From the NCBI RefSeq assembly GCF_000429165.1, contig NZ_AUBI01000003.1:124001-188000 (forward strand): a stretch of DNA of 64,000 nucleotides, written 5' to 3'. The DNA is from Acetobacter nitrogenifigens DSM 23921 = NBRC 105050. GTDB taxonomy: Bacteria; Pseudomonadota; Alphaproteobacteria; Acetobacterales; Acetobacteraceae. The notes under the pieces are model-generated. The model searched no databases. It was not told the DNA's origin and saw nothing but the letters and a program-made list of their open reading frames with translations. Of the stretch, positions 9,217 to 18,518 are shown in pieces. The position numbers and the translations under genes were made by a program. Position 1 is the first letter of the stretch. Every line of letters starts with the position of its first letter.

Positions 9217-10010
9217 GTGACGACCTTACGACCCTGATCGCAGAACTGCCTGCGCAGGCGGTGATCTTCTCTGCAGTACTATCCAGGGTTGGGGCGATGG
9301 TCGTTACTATGCCAGGGCTGGAAGCAGAGACGCCAACTTCAGTGAGGGCTGCTCTGGCAGTAGTCATATCGCTTTTGATGTTTCCTGTTTTGGATAAATA
9401 TTTTTCGGGGATCGGCGCGATCAATATCCTTGATCCGGGGCGAATGGTCTTACTCATCGGCGGCGAATTGCTGAACGGCGCGTTGATTGGCTGGCTGGCT
9501 CAGTTGATGGCGCTTTCGTTTCCAATTGCGGCGCAAATACTTTCAACGTTTACAGGTCTGTCGAACGTCCTTCAGCCTGATCCGGCTCTTGGGTCACAGG
9601 AGACGCCGCCAAGTCGTCTGGCCTCGATCCTGATCCCAGTCGTGCTTTTTTCGTCAAATCTCTACGTGCTGCCTCTGCGAGCGCTGGCAGGCAGCTATAA
9701 TGTGTTTCCGCCAGGATATTTTCCGCTTCCTGGCGATGCTGCGAGGAGCGTTGCTGAAACAACGTCTCACTCGTTTCTTCTGGCCTTCCAGCTGGCTATG
9801 CCTTTCGTTCTGATCGGTGCGTTGTGGCCTGCCATGTTGGGGTTATTGAATCGTTTTTCTCCGTCATTGCAAATTTACTACCTTGCTATGCCCGCACAGA
9901 TGCTCGGAGGAATTCTGCTGCTGGCGTTGTTCATTCGCGGCATGCTGGAGACGTGGACAACTGCGTTCTCTGCCTCCCTGAATGGTCTGCCCGGGATGGG
10001 TGTATTTTGA
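9213..10010 (+). CDS. fliR: Flagellar export gate protein FliR
   Basis: 265 residues with about six hydrophobic membrane segments. Family markers include the N-terminal VIFSAVLSRVGAMVVTMPGL and the central ALSFPIAAQILSTFTGLSNVLQPDPALGS region. It completes the FliPQR core. The start is a TTG at 9213 overlapping the fliQ stop codon, so translation is probably coupled to fliQ; no ATG near the N-terminus offers a better choice. About 63 AT-rich bases separate it from flhB. Confidence 0.95.
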   Translation: MSDDLTTLIAELPAQAVIFSAVLSRVGAMVVTMPGLEAETPTSVRAALAVVISLLMFPVLDKYFSGIGAINILDPGRMVLLIGGELLNGALIGWLAQLMALSFPIAAQILSTFTGLSNVLQPDPALGSQETPPSRLASILIPVVLFSSNLYVLPLRALAGSYNVFPPGYFPLPGDAARSVAETTSHSFLLAFQLAMPFVLIGALWPAMLGLLNRFSPSLQIYYLAMPAQMLGGILLLALFIRGMLETWTTAFSASLNGLPGMGVF

Positions 10011-10073
10011 AGAGCGTAAAATCATATCGTGGTTCATAAGAAATGTTAATTAATAAATCTATGATTTCGGATC

Positions 10074-11159
10074 ATGGCTGAGGGAGATTCGGGCTCGAAT
10101 ACCGAAGCTCCGACCGCTCAAAGGTTGGCTCGCGCCCGAGACGAAGGCAACATCGCGCAGTCGCGGGAGTTGCATCTTCTTTCCAGCCTGGGCTTTGCAA
10201 CGTTGGCCCTGACCATGGCGCTCCCTGCCGGATCTCGTGATTTTGTCATCAGGATGCGTGGATTGATGGCGAATAGCTCGCAAATAGACCTCGATCCTGC
10301 GAGCGTTGCGGAGCTGTCCTGGTTGGGCGTTCGCATGATGCTGGTAGTGGGAGCGCCCATCGTCGCGGCGGCGTCTTTGGGCGGCGTCGCTACGGCGCTT
10401 CTGCAGTCCGGGTTTCTGCTCCGGATGGAAGCCCTCATCCCCGACATCGGCCGCTTAAACCCGTTATCGGGGATAAAACGAATATTCAGCGTCAATAATG
10501 CCGTCGAAGTTGCGAAGTCTGTTGTAAAGATGGGCGTATTTTCTTTTCTTTTATTTGGCGTCATTCGTGAGACTTTGTCGGCCGCCATGGTGTCATCAGG
10601 GTGGACTGTGGAATTTTTTACACGACAACTCTACGGTTTTTTTATCAGATCTATAATGACTATTCTGGCTGTCCAGGCGATCATCGTCGTTCTGGACGAA
10701 GGCTGGACCCGTTATCGGCGTGTGCAGGATCTGCGTATGAGCAGGCACGACATACGTGACGAGATGCGGCAATCCGAGGGTGACCCGCATGTGAAGGGTC
10801 GGCTCAAGCAGATACGCATGAGCCGATCGCGGAAACGTATTCGAGAGGCCGTTAAGACCGCTACTGTGGTCGTCACAAACCCGACCCATTATGCGGTCGC
10901 ATTAGCTTACGATTCCGGTGTCAACACAGCGCCGCGCGTGGTCGCAAAGGGCGCGGACGAATTGGCTGCGCGCATACGTGAATTCGCTTACGAGGCGCGA
11001 GTGCCTGTCGTGTCCAATCCGCCGCTTGCGCGCAGCCTGTATACATTGCCGGAAGACGCTGAAATTCCCTACGAATATTTTCAAGCTGTGGCGGCGATCA
11101 TCGCATATGTCTGGAAGCTTAAAAGACCTGCTCCGAATGCGCCTGCCCCTGTGCGGTAG
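10074..11159 (+). CDS. flhB: Flagellar export switch protein FlhB
   Basis: 361 residues. The N-terminus (GSNTEAPTAQRLARARDEGNIAQSREL) is the usual FlhB start with the T-x-x-R-x-x-x-A-R-x-x-G pattern. Four membrane helices follow to about residue 215. The cytoplasmic domain contains the self-cleavage site NPTH at residues 269-272 (VVVTNPTHYAVALAY), so the substrate-specificity switch from rod/hook to filament export should work. Last gene of the rightward flagellar operon. Confidence 0.97.
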   Translation: MAEGDSGSNTEAPTAQRLARARDEGNIAQSRELHLLSSLGFATLALTMALPAGSRDFVIRMRGLMANSSQIDLDPASVAELSWLGVRMMLVVGAPIVAAASLGGVATALLQSGFLLRMEALIPDIGRLNPLSGIKRIFSVNNAVEVAKSVVKMGVFSFLLFGVIRETLSAAMVSSGWTVEFFTRQLYGFFIRSIMTILAVQAIIVVLDEGWTRYRRVQDLRMSRHDIRDEMRQSEGDPHVKGRLKQIRMSRSRKRIREAVKTATVVVTNPTHYAVALAYDSGVNTAPRVVAKGADELAARIREFAYEARVPVVSNPPLARSLYTLPEDAEIPYEYFQAVAAIIAYVWKLKRPAPNAPAPVR

Positions 11160-11629
11160 TAATGGGGTGTGCTGTACTAGAGATTACGCTATCAACAGAC
11201 GAAAGCGTCAATGAAAGATGACGTTTTTACGTGTTTTTGATTGTATGATCCGCACAGATTCAAAGAGGTCGGCATTGCTTACTTTGCCTGCGTTTGCGAC
11301 AGTGTGACCTGCATGCTTAATCCAGTTGGACAGGATTTTATTTGCCGCAACTGAACCTGACCCGGCTTGTCGGCCAAACCAGTTTCTACAGGGAAGGGAG
11401 GGGGGGGGCTTTCCCCCCAAATCACGGCAAACCCGGTAATCCGCCAAACCAGGTGTGGGTTCTTTTTGGCTTAAAGCGACGTTCCGGCGACGAACACACA
11501 ACTTCGATTGATTGAGGGCGGCGTGGCTTTCCCTGATGTGGGCGTCGGGGAGAGTTGACGCACGCGTATTGGCGCTTGAAAGGATCATTGGCAACCTGTG
11601 CGCTCGATATGGAGAGGAACGACCCGGGG
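11160..11629. other. Intergenic region after flhB with a G-run/C-run hairpin
   Basis: 470 bases. A run of G (about 11397-11408) is followed closely by CTTT and a run of six C (about 11413-11418), which can fold into a very GC-rich hairpin and may end flagellar transcription, though no T-run follows. Two related strings (GCCAAACCAG) occur near 11373 and 11443. A leftward open frame crosses the region, but I cannot assign it to a family. Confidence 0.4.
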
Positions 11630-12907
11630 ATGAACGAACTGCAGAGGCCGCATGTCGTGGTTGTCGGCGGCGGTCCTGCGGGGCTGGCTGCGGCGGAGAC
11701 ACTCGCGGCGCGATCCTGTAAGGTGACGGTGGTAGACCGTATGCCCAGTCTTGGCCGCAAGTTTCTGATGGCTGGCCGAAGTGGCCTCAATCTTACCAAT
11801 AATGAATCGCTCTCGGACTCTGACAACGGTGGATTTCTTCGCCGTTATGGCAACGCTGCATCGTGGTTGGGTTCTTCGGTCCGGGCGTTCCCGCCCGAGA
11901 AACTGGTGAACTGGGCCGGAGAACTTGGGCAGCCCTGCTACAGCGGGGGAGGTGGGCGCGTGTTCCCGAAGGCGATGAAAGCGTCGCCATTGCTTCGGGC
12001 GTGGCTGCAAAGACTTGGCGCCGCTGGCGTGTCGGTTCAAAGCGGTTCGCGCTGGATTGGGTGGAGTGAGGACGGCGCTCTCCTGTTTGAACACCGGGAC
12101 GCCGTCGCATCGATGACTCCCGATGCGACCATTCTTGCTCTTGGCGGCGCCAGCTGGTCCCGGCTCGGTTCGGATGCGCGCTGGGTAGGCGCTCTGGTGG
12201 AGCGGGGCGTCGACATGACGCCGTTTCGCCCGGCAAACTGCGGCTTCGTCGCCGCGTGGTCGGATACTTTCCGCGAGCGCTTCGCCGGAACGCCACTGAA
12301 GCGTATCGCCGTATCATTTGAAGGCGTCGCCTTGCGTGGCGAGGCCGTGGTGACGGCCCGAGGGATCGAGGGCGGGGTCATTTATGCGCTGTCGGCGACG
12401 CTACGGGACGCCATCGACCGAGGCGGTTCAACTATTTTACATCTTGATTTGCGGCCGGATCTCGACGAGGCGGCGCTCGCCCGCCGCCTCGCCAGCGTGC
12501 GTCCACGCGAAAGTCTGTCCAATCGCCTGCGCAAGGCGGCTCAGCTTCCGCCCGTCGCGGCGGCGTTGCTGCGCGAGGTTGGTGAGCCGCCTAAAGACCC
12601 CGTTTCGCTCGCTCGCCTGCTGAAGGCGGTTCCCGTCAGTTTAACCGCGACAGATTCGCTCGACCGGGCGATCTCCGTAGCGGGCGGCGTGGCGGCGTCG
12701 GCGTGTGACGAGCGTTTCATGCTCACCGCCATTCCGGGCGTCTTTGTCTGCGGAGAGATGCTTGATTGGGAGGCGCCGACCGGCGGGTATCTTTTGCAGG
12801 CGTGTTTTTCCACGGGCAGGGCCGCAGGCGAAGGCGCCGCACGTTGGCTGGAGACGCGCGGACTGTTGCGCGAACAGGATTCGGGACTGTATCCCCACCC
12901 GTCATGA
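11630..12907 (+). CDS. FAD-dependent oxidoreductase, HI0933-like / TIGR03862-type
   Basis: About 425 residues from the ATG at 11630, chosen because GGAGAGGA lies 11 bases upstream; the frame is open back to 11555. The N-terminus has a Rossmann FAD-binding motif (VVVVGGGPAGLAAAETLA) and the family motif GRKFLMAGRSGLNLTNNE. The middle contains ILALGGASWSRLGSDARW and the C-terminus FVCGEMLDWEAPTGGYLLQACFSTGRAAGEGAARW, the GD-type FAD closing motif. The family is flavoproteins related to YhiN/HI0933 of uncertain substrate, thought to act on nucleic acids or small molecules. It overlaps the next gene by 4 bases. Confidence 0.88.
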   Translation: MNELQRPHVVVVGGGPAGLAAAETLAARSCKVTVVDRMPSLGRKFLMAGRSGLNLTNNESLSDSDNGGFLRRYGNAASWLGSSVRAFPPEKLVNWAGELGQPCYSGGGGRVFPKAMKASPLLRAWLQRLGAAGVSVQSGSRWIGWSEDGALLFEHRDAVASMTPDATILALGGASWSRLGSDARWVGALVERGVDMTPFRPANCGFVAAWSDTFRERFAGTPLKRIAVSFEGVALRGEAVVTARGIEGGVIYALSATLRDAIDRGGSTILHLDLRPDLDEAALARRLASVRPRESLSNRLRKAAQLPPVAAALLREVGEPPKDPVSLARLLKAVPVSLTATDSLDRAISVAGGVAASACDERFMLTAIPGVFVCGEMLDWEAPTGGYLLQACFSTGRAAGEGAARWLETRGLLREQDSGLYPHPS

Positions 12908-14382
12908 GCAGCGCGATCGATATGGGTGAAATTTCCGGCGGGGGGCCTGCGACGCTCGACCTTACCGAGCTTCTGGCCACGCGTCTGCTCGTGCAGGGCA
13001 ATTCGGGTTCTGGAAAATCTCATCTTCTGCGCCGCTTGCTGGAGCAGACGGCGACACTGGTGCAGCAGGCGATCATCGATCCCGAAGGCGATTTCGTCAG
13101 TTTGGCCGAGGCCTACAGCCATCTGGTGATCGACGCGGCGGAGCACACGGAAGCAGCGTTGCAGGCGGCGGGCGAGCGGATGCGGGTGCACCGGGCTTCC
13201 GTAGTGTTAAATCTGGAAGGGCTCGACGCTGATCTCCAGATGAAGCGCGCAGCGGCTTTTCTGGGGGGCATGTTCGATGTGCCGCGCGCGCATTGGTACC
13301 CGGTGCTGGTGGTGGTCGACGAAGCGCAACTCTTCGCGCCGGCCGCAGCGGGAGAGGTGACGGAGGAGGCGCGTCGCGCCTCGCTCGGGGCGATGACCAA
13401 TCTGATGTGCCGGGGACGCAAGCGCGGCCTTGCTGGAGTGATCGCAACGCAGCGGCTCGCCAAGCTGGCGAAGAACGTCGCGGCGGAGGCGTCCAACTTC
13501 CTGATGGGCCGTACCTTTCTTGATATCGACATGGCGCGCGCGGCGGACCTTCTTGGCATGGAACGGCGGCAGGCGGAGGCGTTCCGCGATCTTCCTCGCG
13601 GAAATTTCGTGGCGCTTGGTCCGGCCCTGACCCGACGCCCGCAGACCATTCGTGTCGGCGCAGTGCACACCGAAAGCCGTTCAGCAGGTCCGGTGCTCGC
13701 GCCGTTTTCTCCGCCGGTCGAGCCGGTTGCCGAACTGATTCTGGCGCCGCTTCCTGAGCCGGAGCAGTTCGTCCGCCCTCGCCGTGTTGCGCCGCCTCCG
13801 CCCGACCTGCTGACTCAGCTGGCGAGTCATGGAGATGCGCTGGCAGAGGCGTCGACGGACGCAGCAGCGGAGGCGCAGGAACCCGTTGATCCGGTCGAAC
13901 GGCGCCGCGCGCTGGCGGCTGTGTTGCGGGAAGTTCTGGTTGAGGATGACGGGGGGTTCAGACCTCCCGCTTCCTTGTATCAGGATTTTCTCGTCCGGTG
14001 CCGTATCGCGGGCCTCGGCCGCGACGCCATGGACATGCGCGCTTTTCGTCGCGCGCTAGCCACCGCCCGCAGCGGCGTCGCCGAGGAGGCGGAAGAAACG
14101 GACGAGTGGCGTGCGGCTGAGGAAGTTGCGTTCTCCTTGCCCGACGATATGCAGGGGACGTTTCTCTTCCTTGCGCGAGCCGCCATGGATGCGGCCCCAT
14201 GCCCCTCGGACGCGGATATTGCGCGGATTTACGGGACACATTCGACTGGCCGTGCGCGCCGGATGCTGGGATGGCTGGAAGAACGCAACTTCGTCGTGCT
14301 GAGGCTCGATGGCGCGGGGCGTCGTCGAGCGGCGATCATAGGTCTTGGGTGGGAGACCGCACCGGGCGATCCGGGGACTTGA
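12904..14382 (+). CDS. HerA-like P-loop ATPase (DUF87-type ATP-binding protein)
   Basis: About 492 residues from the ATG at 12904, overlapping the flavoprotein stop by 4 bases. Walker A is LVQGNSGSGKSHLLRRL near residue 35, IDPEGDF follows, Walker B is PVLVVVDEAQLF near residue 138, and an arginine-rich GRKRGLAGVIATQRLAKL segment acts as the sensor region, the pattern of the HerA/FtsK superfamily. The C-terminal 180 residues are Pro/Glu-rich then helical and may be a winged-helix-like domain. HerA relatives move DNA with NurA nucleases, but no nuclease is encoded here, so the role is unknown. Coupled translation with the flavoprotein suggests a joint function. Confidence 0.82.
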   Translation: MSSAIDMGEISGGGPATLDLTELLATRLLVQGNSGSGKSHLLRRLLEQTATLVQQAIIDPEGDFVSLAEAYSHLVIDAAEHTEAALQAAGERMRVHRASVVLNLEGLDADLQMKRAAAFLGGMFDVPRAHWYPVLVVVDEAQLFAPAAAGEVTEEARRASLGAMTNLMCRGRKRGLAGVIATQRLAKLAKNVAAEASNFLMGRTFLDIDMARAADLLGMERRQAEAFRDLPRGNFVALGPALTRRPQTIRVGAVHTESRSAGPVLAPFSPPVEPVAELILAPLPEPEQFVRPRRVAPPPPDLLTQLASHGDALAEASTDAAAEAQEPVDPVERRRALAAVLREVLVEDDGGFRPPASLYQDFLVRCRIAGLGRDAMDMRAFRRALATARSGVAEEAEETDEWRAAEEVAFSLPDDMQGTFLFLARAAMDAAPCPSDADIARIYGTHSTGRARRMLGWLEERNFVVLRLDGAGRRRAAIIGLGWETAPGDPGT

Positions 14383-14486
14383 GGCGGGCCAGACCGTCAC
14401 TCCGGTGGATTGCCATGGAGAGATGCAGCGTGGATAAAAGGCCGCGCGCTGGTTGCGTAACCTGGCCAGAAAGAAAGAACGAAATC

Positions 14487-15095
14487 ATGTCCTTCCCGCA
14501 CCGCTTCGCTCTTGCGCTGGGCGCCGCCGTTCTCGGCGCAGCAGTCATTCCGCCCGCGTCCGCGCAGGGCGTGATCACCAGCAACATGACTGCAGTCGAC
14601 ACTGTGGAGACGATTGATCCCGACACCGGGACGGTGCTGCTGACGACCGCCGGTGGCGACCATGTGACGGTGAGCGTCCCGGCCGACGCTCGCAAGAAGC
14701 TGCCGCATATTGAGCCCGGCGATCAGCTTCGCCTGCATTTCTTCCAGACCGTTGACGCTGAAATTGCGCCGCCTGACTCGCCGGCGCCTGAGTCGACCGT
14801 CTCCGCGAGCAAAGGCTATGCTCGCCGACATCCTCACGGAACGATGGTCTCGTTCCGTCGCCAGCGCGTGCATGTCCTCGCCGTTGACGCGCCGCATCAT
14901 ACAGTGACGTTCAGCGACGGAGATCTGGCCAGCCGAACGGTCACGGTGCGCCAGAAGGCCATGCGTGATTTCCTTGCGACGTTAAAGCCTGGCGACACCG
15001 TCGACCTGACCACCATGGACTCGGTCGGGTTCGAAGTCCTCAACCGGACCGTGACGCCTGACGTCAAAGTCCAGGAAAACGCCGGACAGCACTGA
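14487..15095 (+). CDS. Secreted protein of unknown function
   Basis: About 202 residues from the ATG at 14487 (AAAGAAAGAACG just upstream). A clear signal peptide (RFALALGAAVLGAAVIPPASAQ, split as a charged start and hydrophobic core) ends at an ASA cleavage site. The mature part has two similar halves, each built around T-x-V-x-x-IDPDTGTVLLTT or HTVTFSDGD, and each followed by a LKPGDTVDL or IEPGDQLRL phrase, so it looks like a repeated small beta domain. I do not recognise a named family. Probably periplasmic. Confidence 0.7.
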   Translation: MSFPHRFALALGAAVLGAAVIPPASAQGVITSNMTAVDTVETIDPDTGTVLLTTAGGDHVTVSVPADARKKLPHIEPGDQLRLHFFQTVDAEIAPPDSPAPESTVSASKGYARRHPHGTMVSFRRQRVHVLAVDAPHHTVTFSDGDLASRTVTVRQKAMRDFLATLKPGDTVDLTTMDSVGFEVLNRTVTPDVKVQENAGQH

Positions 15096-15103
15096 CCGGA
15101 CCT

Positions 15104-15126
15104 CGGCCGTCAGGTTCCGACGGCCG
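15104..15126. terminator. Candidate terminator hairpin after the secreted-protein gene
   Basis: Perfect 8-bp inverted repeat CGGCCGTC / GACGGCCG with a 7-base loop, 9 bases past the stop at 15095. No T-run follows, so it may be weak or factor-assisted. Confidence 0.45.
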
Positions 15127-15204
15127 TCGACCCCTCGTCTTGCTGGCGCCAGCCGCGCATTCTACGCTGCCCTGACTTGTTGAAAACGGGACGGGGTTTG
15201 GTGG

Positions 15205-16650
15205 ATGAAATGGAGCACTTTCGGGGCGGTCGTCACCGTCGGTCTCCAAGTGTTCTTTATCATTCGCGCGTTGTTGCGCCCCCACCGCCAGCCCACGTCG
15301 CGCGTGGCATGGGTCGCCATTCTTGGCGCTTTGCCGTTGCTTGGGACGGTCGCCTACATCCTTCTCGGGGAGACATATCTCGCGCCAAAAATCGTGACGC
15401 GGATACGCGAGGCGATGCGGCGCCTGCCCGTTCCGGGGCGTCATTCCGATGAGCTGATAGACGCAGAACGCGAATTTGGGATGGAGCCACGTCTGGCTCC
15501 GCTGTTTCGGGTCGGCCAATCCATCAGTGGTTACCTGCCGCTTGCGGGCAACAGCGCCACACTAATGCGGGATTCGGATGCGGCGATCGACGCCATCGTC
15601 GCCGATATCGAGGCATCCCGAGAGCATGTACACATAAGCTTCTATATCTGGCTGGCTGACAACAACGGCATGAAGGTCGTGACGGCGCTGATCGCTGCGG
15701 CGAAGCGCGGGGTGGTTTGCCGTGTGATGGCGGACGATCTGGGATCGCGGCGTCTGATACACAACGACCATTGGAGCGCGATGGAGCGCGCCGGTGTGAG
15801 GCTCGTTCGCGCCCTGCCGTTGGGCCATGTGCTGCAAAGACCTTTTCGTGGGCGCTTTGACATGCGCAACCATCGCAAGATTGTCGTGATCGACAGCCGC
15901 GTCACATATTGCGGCAGTCAGAACTGCGCGGATGCGGCGTTCAGGGTCAAGGCGAAATATGCGCCGTGGGTCGATGTTCTGGCGCGCTTCGAGGGCCCGG
16001 TGGTGCTGCAGAACCAGCATTTGTTCGCCACGGACTGGTTCGCGCACACAGATGAGGACCTGACGACGCTTCTCAGCAACGCGGGCACCGAGGAAACCGG
16101 TGAGATTGTCGCGCAGGTAATCGGCACCAGCGCAGCCGTGCGTTACGCCGCCATGCCAGAAATGTTTGTCTCGCTGATGGACGCGGCGGCGGAGGAGTTG
16201 ACGGTCACGACGCCGTATTATGTGCCCGACGAGCCGATCCAGATGGCTCTCTGCGCCGCCGCCAGACGAGGCGTAAAGACGACGCTCACGGTGCCGCTTC
16301 GTAATGATTCATGGATCGTTGCAGGGGCAAGCAGAAGTTATTATCGGGACCTTTTGGACGCGGGCGTAAAGATCTACGAATATCCACTCGGGCTTCTGCA
16401 TGCCAAGCTCATGACTGTCGACGGCAAAATGACGCTGATCGGTTCCGCCAATATGGATCGTAGAAGCTTCGACCTTAACTTCGAAAATAACATTCTCCTC
16501 GCGGACAGGCCGTTCACTGCGAACATCCGAGAGCGGCAGCAAACTTACATCGACGCTTCGATCCCGGTCCGCGAGGAGGTGGTGGACAGCTGGCCCAAAT
16601 ACCGCGTTCTTTGGAACAACGTTCTGGCGATGATCGGGCCGGTTCTTTGA
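15205..16650 (+). CDS. cls: Cardiolipin synthase (phospholipase D superfamily)
   Basis: 481 residues. Two N-terminal membrane helices (residues about 3-22 and 33-54, with the PHRQPTSRVAWVAIL linker typical of bacterial Cls) precede two PLD domains. The catalytic HKD motifs are HRKIVVID (followed by CGSQN) and HAKLMTVD (followed by GSANMDRRSF). The protein ends ...VLWNNVLAMIGPVL. It would join two phosphatidylglycerol molecules into cardiolipin in the inner membrane. Length and domain order match the ClsA type. Single gene, no obvious partners. Confidence 0.93.
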   Translation: MKWSTFGAVVTVGLQVFFIIRALLRPHRQPTSRVAWVAILGALPLLGTVAYILLGETYLAPKIVTRIREAMRRLPVPGRHSDELIDAEREFGMEPRLAPLFRVGQSISGYLPLAGNSATLMRDSDAAIDAIVADIEASREHVHISFYIWLADNNGMKVVTALIAAAKRGVVCRVMADDLGSRRLIHNDHWSAMERAGVRLVRALPLGHVLQRPFRGRFDMRNHRKIVVIDSRVTYCGSQNCADAAFRVKAKYAPWVDVLARFEGPVVLQNQHLFATDWFAHTDEDLTTLLSNAGTEETGEIVAQVIGTSAAVRYAAMPEMFVSLMDAAAEELTVTTPYYVPDEPIQMALCAAARRGVKTTLTVPLRNDSWIVAGASRSYYRDLLDAGVKIYEYPLGLLHAKLMTVDGKMTLIGSANMDRRSFDLNFENNILLADRPFTANIRERQQTYIDASIPVREEVVDSWPKYRVLWNNVLAMIGPVL

Positions 16651-16906
16651 TGGGACGCGGTTTAATGGGGTGTAACAGGCTTCAATTTTCAGAAAGAAAT
16701 TTAGATATGAAATGAACGATGATCGTGGAGACCCTGCAGGCTTTGGTTGTTTTACCGCAACATTGAAGAGTGATGTATGTAGAAGTCCGCTATGTGGTCC
16801 GTCCGCAATGATTCATATATTGTGCAGGTCAAATAACCACGCTGCCAATTGAGGCTCCGTCACCAGCCCGAACTGGTGAAAACAGAGCCGTGAGAGGTCT
16901 GGAAAT

Positions 16907-17593
16907 TTATGGGAGATGGATTTTTTCGGGCGCCGCGAAACGGCGCAGGGCTGGAAGCATGTCTGACGGTTCCGGGCGTCGCGTATAATCCGGATTGACT
17001 TCCGCATAGAGAATTATTCCGTCCTGTCCAATTACGTAACGGGCGGGCATCGGTAATGTCCAGCTGTTGTCGCCGTTGAAGCCTGGCAGGTCGTTTTTAA
17101 GATCTTCATATAGTGCGACCAGGTAATCCGGCAGTGCAAAACGTAATCCGAAAGCTGCGGCGACTTCGTTATGTGTGTCGGACAAGATGGGGAAGTCGAG
17201 CGCATTCTGTCGCACAGATTTGCGACTGTTAACAGGATTCTGCGGTGAAATCGCTGCAACACTTGCTCCAAGGGCGTGGAAACTCGACAAAGATTCCTGA
17301 AGGGCCTGTAACTCCATATTGCAGTAAGGACACCACACGCCACGATAAAAGCTGAGAATCAGTGGCCCGCTGGCTAACAGCGAGGCCGAGGATATCGCGC
17401 GGCCGTCCGAATCATTCAGTATAAAGGCAGGAGCCTTGTCGCCCGCCTTCAGCGCAAGGCCCGCTGCGTTCGACGCAATCAGTTCCGCCGTGGCGCGGTG
17501 CATGGTTTCGATGACAGATGGAGGAACGCTGTAAGGAGGTTTGCCAGCTTCGAAATCGGCCTTGAAAGCGTCCAGCTTCGCCTGAAGAGTCAT
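16907..17593 (-). CDS. Peroxiredoxin-like (AhpC/TSA domain) protein
   Basis: 228 residues. A helical N-terminal extension of about 55 residues is followed by a thioredoxin fold: GDKAPAFILNDSDGRAISS, then PLILSFYRGVWCPYCNMELQALQ, where a CxxC motif replaces the single peroxidatic Cys of classic peroxiredoxins. ISPQNPVNSRKSV and DFPILSDTHNEVAAAFGL follow. This matches the redoxin subfamily often found beside glutathione transferases and Old Yellow Enzymes in stress clusters. It likely reduces peroxides using a dithiol mechanism. It sits leftward in line with the OYE remnant and the GST gene. Confidence 0.85.
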   Translation of the reverse strand: MTLQAKLDAFKADFEAGKPPYSVPPSVIETMHRATAELIASNAAGLALKAGDKAPAFILNDSDGRAISSASLLASGPLILSFYRGVWCPYCNMELQALQESLSSFHALGASVAAISPQNPVNSRKSVRQNALDFPILSDTHNEVAAAFGLRFALPDYLVALYEDLKNDLPGFNGDNSWTLPMPARYVIGQDGIILYAEVNPDYTRRPEPSDMLPALRRFAAPEKIHLP

Positions 17594-17690
17594 GGGTTGT
17601 CTCCAAATCTTGTTAAAAGCAGAAGTTGTTTATCAAGCGGAATCAACGGAGAAGTTGCGCGGTCAGGCATGGCTTCTCGGGGGATTTAGC

Positions 17691-17859
17691 TCACGCAGCG
17701 TCCTGATATGGCGGCTGGTCGGTGTAGCCGTGGGCGCCGCCGCCATGAAAGGTTGAGCGGTTAAGCGGAAGGCCCGCGCATATGGGTCAGCGGCGCCGTC
17801 ACGACACGATGGTCGAGTTCCAGAGCGCTTGCCCGGAATGGAGTAAACAATTTGCTCAT
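17691..17859 (-). pseudogene. Old Yellow Enzyme (alkene reductase) remnant with a large internal deletion
   Basis: The leftward frame from the ATG at 17859 reads SKLFTPFRASALELDHRVV then TAPLTHMRG, the exact N-terminal pattern of NemA/XenA-type flavoproteins, and hits a stop after 32 residues. One base out of phase, the sequence continues GLPLNRSTFHGGAHGYTDQ then PPYQDAA and stop, which is the C-terminal tail of the same family. About 300 residues, including the whole flavin and substrate sites, are missing. The two ends join near 17780. It lies between the peroxiredoxin and GST genes, where a functional OYE would be expected. Confidence 0.85.
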
Positions 17860-17882
17860 GGTAAGCGCCTTTAGGTCTGTAT

Positions 17883-18518
17883 TCAGGACTCCGGAGCGAG
17901 CGCTGTGACGCGTCGAATAGCGCGCTGAACAGCTGGGCGGGCTCCCACCTCCGTGAACCAGCGTGCGACATCGGGGGCTGCGTCCAATGTCACTCCCGCA
18001 AATTCGCGCCGCCAGAGCCATCCGAAATGAGCGATATCTGCGATGGTGAAGTTTTCTCCGGCGACAAAGCGGTTCTTTGCAAGAACTCCATTCAGGATGC
18101 CGAGTATTCTGGCGGCTTCGCTGGAGAAACGCCCGATCGCCAATGGCTGAGGCTCTGCCGCCTGGCGTTGGAAAAAACCGGCCTGCCCGAAAGCGGGGCT
18201 GAGGCCAGAGGCGTGGAAGAAAAGTTGTTCGAACGTCCGAAACCGGGCATCCCCAGATACAGGAAGGAGTTTACCGGTTTTTTCGGACAAGTAGACCAGA
18301 ATGGCCGCAGACTCTGTCAGGATGAACCGATGACCCGCTGCACTGGAATCGACCAGAACGGGAACCTTGGCGTTTGGATTCAACGCAAGAAAATCGGGAG
18401 CTTTCTGCTCACCCTGGCGCACATTGACGTTGTGAAGCTCATAATCCAGCTCAAGCTCTTCAAGTGCGATCAGAACTTTGATGCTATTCGGCGTCGAAAA
18501 CGCATAAACATCAAGCAT
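17883..18518 (-). CDS. Glutathione S-transferase (YfcG/YghU-like)
   Basis: 211 residues. The N-terminal thioredoxin domain VYAFSTPNSIKVLIALEEL has the TPNS motif of Nu-class enzymes, followed by NPNAKVPVLVD (cis-proline loop) and LTESAAILVYLSEK (the glutathione-binding ES pair). A helical C-terminal domain contains ENFTIADIAHFGWLWR. Nu-class enzymes bind glutathione disulfide or reduce disulfides and organic peroxides. It is the first gene of the leftward set GST, OYE remnant, peroxiredoxin, opposite a LysR regulator that may control it. Confidence 0.9.
   Translation of the reverse strand: MLDVYAFSTPNSIKVLIALEELELDYELHNVNVRQGEQKAPDFLALNPNAKVPVLVDSSAAGHRFILTESAAILVYLSEKTGKLLPVSGDARFRTFEQLFFHASGLSPAFGQAGFFQRQAAEPQPLAIGRFSSEAARILGILNGVLAKNRFVAGENFTIADIAHFGWLWRREFAGVTLDAAPDVARWFTEVGARPAVQRAIRRVTALAPES

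Noticed and set aside
11208-11702. Leftward frame with a protein-like tail (ILSNWIKHAGHTVANAGK)
   Set aside because: The upstream half overlaps the flavoprotein gene and is a shadow. The tail looks somewhat coding but cannot be assigned to any family and may be a decayed remnant.
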